Shown in pieces: positions 6,261 to 6,269 of a stretch of 6,269 nt of DNA; the stretch's first letter is position 1, and each line of letters opens with the position of its first letter. Origin of the DNA: Oligosphaeraceae bacterium (GTDB lineage: Bacteria; Verrucomicrobiota; Lentisphaeria; Oligosphaerales; Oligosphaeraceae); the NCBI GenBank assembly GCA_012515455.1, contig JAAYYJ010000426.1, positions 1-6,269 on the forward strand, read 5' to 3'. A program made the translations under genes and the position numbers. The notes under the pieces were generated by a model that was not told the origin of the DNA, made no database searches, and worked only from the letters and a program-made list of their open reading frames with translations.

Positions 6261-6269
6261 CTGTGCATA

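Noticed and set aside
1..6269. Defence island, prophage, transposon, CRISPR array, tRNA or rRNA
   Set aside because: No integrase, transposase, spaced repeats, tRNA-like sequence or nuclease/toxin signature was found. All five genes have housekeeping-type family motifs.

Overview
The window carries a compact run of five genes, all read on the minus strand. In order of transcription (right to left) they are: an RhlB-like DEAD-box RNA helicase, a SpoU/TrmH-family RNA methyltransferase, a calcineurin-like metallophosphoesterase, a large acyltransferase–ACP–acyl-ligase fusion related to Aas, and a class I SAM-dependent methyltransferase that runs off the left edge. Junctions are tight (12 bp gap, 29 bp overlap, 30 bp gap, 45 bp gap). 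No convincing terminator is seen between genes, so one operon led by the helicase is the simplest reading. The only substantial non-coding stretch is the 86 bp at the right edge. It holds the helicase ribosome-binding site, a perfect 9-bp tandem repeat, a short palindrome and -10-like sequences.

The DNA is GC-rich and coding-dense, and the genes are plainly bacterial. The Aas-like phospholipid acyl-recycling protein, the RhlB-type helicase and a phosphoesterase with an LpxH-like GNR motif suggest a Gram-negative (diderm) bacterium. The trimodular Aas-like protein is not the enterobacterial arrangement, so a non-proteobacterial diderm (for example the PVC group) is possible. The sequence alone does not settle the taxon.

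Three genes look like RNA biology (helicase, SPOUT methylase, RlmI-like methylase). Two look like membrane-lipid metabolism (acyl-ACP/phospholipid acyl transfer, and a phosphoesterase possibly acting on a lipid or nucleotide-lipid). The best candidates for a second look are the PlsC–ACP–AMP-ligase fusion, which could load its own carrier domain and pass the acyl chain to its own acyltransferase, and the phosphoesterase whose usual GNHE/D motif reads GNRE. I see no mobile element, CRISPR array, tRNA, rRNA or clear defence system.
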